From the NCBI GenBank assembly GCA_017643305.1, contig JAEPNQ010000005.1, forward strand, positions 1-64,000: a stretch of 64,000 nucleotides of DNA, given 5' to 3'. The notes beneath the pieces were generated by a model, which was not told the origin of the DNA, searched no databases, and saw nothing but the letters and a program-made list of their open reading frames with translations. How positions within the stretch are numbered: position 1 is the stretch's first letter; each line of letters opens with the position of its first letter. The translations under genes were made by a program, and so were the position numbers. This document shows, piece after piece, positions 61,824 to 64,000 of the stretch. Origin of the DNA: Marinibacterium sp. Its GTDB lineage: Bacteria; Pseudomonadota; Alphaproteobacteria; Rhodobacterales; Rhodobacteraceae.

Positions 61824-62792
61824 ATGCGACTGAAACTTGTCCCGCAGGAAACCTCTTTTGATTTCTTCAAGCGCTGGAAACTATGGCTGGGGTTTTCCGG
61901 GCTTTTGATGGTCCTGTCCTTTGCCAGCTTCATGATCCAAGGCCTGAACTTTGGCATCGACTTCCGGGGAGGTACTACGATCCGGACGGAAAGCGCGCAG
62001 CCGGTGGATATTGGCCTCTACCGGGACGCAATTGCGCCGCTGGGGCTGGGCGATGTGACTATCACCGAGGTTTTTGACCCGACCTTTGAAGACGACCAGA
62101 ACGTGGCGATGATCCGCATCCAGGCACAGGAAGGCGAAGAATCCGCGACTGGTGAAATGGTGATGGCGGTCGAAGGCGCGCTGAGCGGCGCGGTGCCGGA
62201 CATCCAATTCACCTCTGTCGAATCTGTTGGCCCCAAAGTGTCCGGCGAACTGATCCAGACGGCGGTGATTGCCGTTTTGCTCGCCATCGGGGCGGTGCTG
62301 ATCTACATCTGGCTGCGGTTTGAATGGCAGTTTGCGCTGGGCGCGGTGGCGGCGTTGATCCACGACGTATTACTGACCATTGGTATCTTTTCAGCGCTTC
62401 AGATCCGGTTTGACCTCGCGATCATCGCGTCATTGCTGACCATTGTGGGCTATTCGCTGAACGATACGGTTGTCGTGTTTGACCGGGTGCGGGAAAACCT
62501 GCGCAAGTACAAGAAAAAGACGCTGGCCGAGGTGCTGAACATCTCGATCAACGAAACGCTGAGCCGGACGGTCATGACCTCGGTCACCACGCTTTTGGCG
62601 CTGATTTCGCTCTTTGTGCTGGGCGGTGACGTGATCCGTGGGTTTGTCTTTGCGATGATCTGGGGCGTGATCGTCGGGACCTATTCGTCAGTGTTCGTGG
62701 CGTCATCGGTTCTGCTGTACCTGGGCGTGAAACGCGACTGGTCCAAGCCTGACAAGAACGCAGGCAACCAGTTCGCCAAGGTGGATGCCTGA
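61824..62792 (+). CDS. secF: protein translocase subunit SecF
   Basis: Partner of SecD in the export-assisting complex; 322 residues with six membrane helices. FGIDFRGGTTIRTES is the SecF N-terminal motif, and SLNDTVVVFDRVRENLRKY is the conserved core. The ATG at 61824 lies one base after the secD stop, so the two are co-translated. The stop overlaps the next gene by eight bases. Confidence 0.95.
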   Translation: MRLKLVPQETSFDFFKRWKLWLGFSGLLMVLSFASFMIQGLNFGIDFRGGTTIRTESAQPVDIGLYRDAIAPLGLGDVTITEVFDPTFEDDQNVAMIRIQAQEGEESATGEMVMAVEGALSGAVPDIQFTSVESVGPKVSGELIQTAVIAVLLAIGAVLIYIWLRFEWQFALGAVAALIHDVLLTIGIFSALQIRFDLAIIASLLTIVGYSLNDTVVVFDRVRENLRKYKKKTLAEVLNISINETLSRTVMTSVTTLLALISLFVLGGDVIRGFVFAMIWGVIVGTYSSVFVASSVLLYLGVKRDWSKPDKNAGNQFAKVDA

Positions 62793-63525
62793 CATATTCG
62801 ACACGCCCGGCCTGCTTTGGCTGGCTGGCGCGGCGTTAGTGGCGGGGCTGGTGCGCGGGTTTTCCGGGTTTGGCACCGCGATGATCTACCTGCCGGTCGC
62901 GGCGCAGGTGTTGTCGCCGATCTGGGCGATTGTCACGCTCACCATCATGGAACTGGTGGGGCCCATGCCCAACATCCCTCGCGCTTGGCGCGATGGGCAT
63001 CGGGCCGACCTCGTCCGCCTGGCCATCGGTTTGACCGTGGTTTTGCCGCTGGGTCTGGCCCTGTTGGCAATCATCCGGCCCGAAACCTACCGCTATGTCT
63101 TGTCCGGCCTGTCTCTTGCGCTGCTTGTCTGCCTTGTACTGGGGTTACGCTGGCGGGGGGAGCTGCGGCCCCCACTGGTCTATGGCATCGGCGGTTTTTC
63201 CGGCCTGTCGGGTGGCATTGCCGGGCTGCCCGGCCCGCCCGTGATCCTGCTGTATATGGCCAGCCCGCACCCGGCTAACGTGATCCGCGCCAACACCATG
63301 CTGCACCTGTTTTTTTTCGACTGGCTGCTGCTGGTCATGATCGCGATGCGCGGGGAACTGGGCTGGACGCCCGTGATGATTGGCGCGATGCTGATCGTGC
63401 CGAACCTGGTGGGCAATATTGTGGGTGGCTGGCTGTTTCGGCCGGAGCACGAAGCGCTATACCGTTGGGTGGCATATGTGATTATTGCGGCGTCGGCTCT
63501 GTCCGGCCTGCCGCTGTGGGACTAG
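62785..63525 (+). CDS. TSUP (TauE/SafE) family permease
   Basis: A 246-residue inner-membrane protein with about eight hydrophobic segments and the two-half TSUP layout (LVAGLVRGFSGFGTAMIYLP in the first half, GGFSGLSGGIAGLPGPPVIL in the second). The family exports sulfite, sulfoacetate or other small anions; no specific substrate can be given. It starts inside the end of secF (eight-base overlap), an arrangement seen in Rhodobacteraceae. Confidence 0.87.
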   Translation: MPDIFDTPGLLWLAGAALVAGLVRGFSGFGTAMIYLPVAAQVLSPIWAIVTLTIMELVGPMPNIPRAWRDGHRADLVRLAIGLTVVLPLGLALLAIIRPETYRYVLSGLSLALLVCLVLGLRWRGELRPPLVYGIGGFSGLSGGIAGLPGPPVILLYMASPHPANVIRANTMLHLFFFDWLLLVMIAMRGELGWTPVMIGAMLIVPNLVGNIVGGWLFRPEHEALYRWVAYVIIAASALSGLPLWD

Positions 63526-63533
63526 GAGGGGCC

Positions 63534-63887
63534 ATGCGCCTGAACGAAGTCACCTATACCGATGCCCAGCCGGTCGAAGGCTACGGCCCCGGCTATTTCC
63601 GCATCGGGGGGGAGGTTGTACAGGGCCACGCGCTGACCGGTCCTACTGGTACCGTGATCTGGGGCGGGTATGATGATACGGCGACGCTGGTCGAGTTGGT
63701 GGGTTATGTCGATATCCTGTTTGTCGGAACCGGGTCAGATATTGCCCATCTGCCTGCCGCCTTCCGCGAAACGCTGGAACGGGCCGGGCTGGGCGTGGAG
63801 GCCATGGCGTCGCCTGCCGCAGCGCGCACCTACAACGTTCTGCTCAGCGAAGGCCGCCGCGTGGCGTTGGCCATGCTGATGGTCTGA
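63534..63887 (+). CDS. Mth938-like domain protein
   Basis: A 117-residue protein of the Mth938/DUF498 family, related to mitochondrial NDUFAF3. YGPGYFRIGGEVVQGHALTG and LFVGTGSDIAHLPAAFRETL are conserved parts. The ATG at 63534 follows AGGAGGGG, eight bases after the TSUP stop. Bacterial function is unclear; the mitochondrial relative is a complex I assembly factor. In related genomes it lies between secF and ccmA, as here. Confidence 0.9.
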   Translation: MRLNEVTYTDAQPVEGYGPGYFRIGGEVVQGHALTGPTGTVIWGGYDDTATLVELVGYVDILFVGTGSDIAHLPAAFRETLERAGLGVEAMASPAAARTYNVLLSEGRRVALAMLMV

Positions 63888-63955
63888 CCCGCGCAGTCCG
63901 GGGTGCAGCCGATTCGCATCTTTTTTGATCCCTTCCGATGGGATAAGCGCAGAGC

Positions 63956-64000
63956 ATGAGTTTAACCGTGTCCGATCTGACCGTCGCCCGGGGCGGCGCG
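63956..64000 (+). CDS. ccmA: heme exporter ATPase CcmA, 5' fragment
   Basis: The window ends 15 codons into this gene. The readable N-terminus MSLTVSDLTVARGGA matches CcmA, the ATPase of the CcmABCD heme-handling complex of cytochrome c maturation. The call rests on these residues and on the context (secF, TSUP, Mth938-like, then ccmA is a familiar Rhodobacteraceae order). No Walker motif is visible because the gene runs off the edge. Confidence 0.7.
   Translation, partial: MSLTVSDLTVARGGA

Overview
The window is chromosomal DNA of an alphaproteobacterium, very probably a member of the Rhodobacteraceae (Roseobacter group). Several independent signs agree: high GC with GC-rich third codon positions; alphaproteobacterial gene orders (ribB-ribH-nusB, hflK-hflC-DUF2065-degP, DUF1289-ruvX-ccmI, soxB-D-A-G, yajC-secD-secF next to ccmA, yfgM-like-bamB-der); a LexA box of the alphaproteobacterial direct-repeat type (GTTC-N7-GTTC); a 6S RNA candidate; and a tRNA-His with no encoded G-1 and with A73. 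I see no CRISPR array, insertion sequence, prophage or integrase. This is mostly core chromosome with a few decayed patches.

Layout. 0-6 kb: two small unknown genes, then a dihydropyrimidinase with a complete NMT1/THI5-type ABC importer (ATPase, two permeases, binding protein), which looks like uptake and ring opening of a cyclic amide such as a pyrimidine. 6-9.3 kb: a proline racemase-superfamily enzyme with a Ser/Cys catalytic pair, divergent from ribB (fused to a degenerate RibA domain)-ribH-nusB. 9.3-12.5 kb: an adenylate cyclase with a periplasmic c-type heme sensor domain, a 6S RNA, an SOS-controlled mmcB, a small unknown gene, a frameshifted acetyltransferase and tRNA-His.

12.5-18 kb is the least ordinary part: low coding density, fragments, a secreted-protein gene carrying four in-frame stops, and a 663-codon acidic-protein gene interrupted by one amber codon. 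cspA, an ArsC/Spx-like gene and small membrane or secreted genes lie between them. 18-30 kb: thiN, an EamA exporter, GST-sdaA, rpiA-gor, hflKC-DUF2065-degP and ccmI-ruvX-DUF1289. 30-36 kb: heterotetrameric sarcosine oxidase, in which soxB and soxD are unusually separated by about 295 bp. 36-47 kb: FkbM methyltransferase, Fe/Mn superoxide dismutase, Gfo/Idh oxidoreductase, acetamidase/formamidase, GNAT, RarD, LOG-family enzyme, a long Pro/Glu-rich LysM protein and an Atm1-type ABC exporter. 47-52 kb: an RND efflux pump with its adaptor. 52-64 kb: yfgM-like-bamB-der, a fatty acid desaturase, a helix-hairpin-helix protein with a histone H1-like lysine tail, serS, the Sec accessory genes yajC-secD-secF, a TSUP permease, an Mth938-like gene and the first codons of ccmA.

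I did not find a clearly new multi-gene system. The most interesting single items are the heme-sensing cyclase, the HhH/lysine-tail protein, the amber-interrupted acidic gene (with a second gene also broken by transition-type stops), a dispersed three-hairpin repeat with compensatory changes, and paired palindromes 20 bp apart upstream of the yfgM-bamB-der genes. All family names come from reading motifs and from memory; no database search was run.
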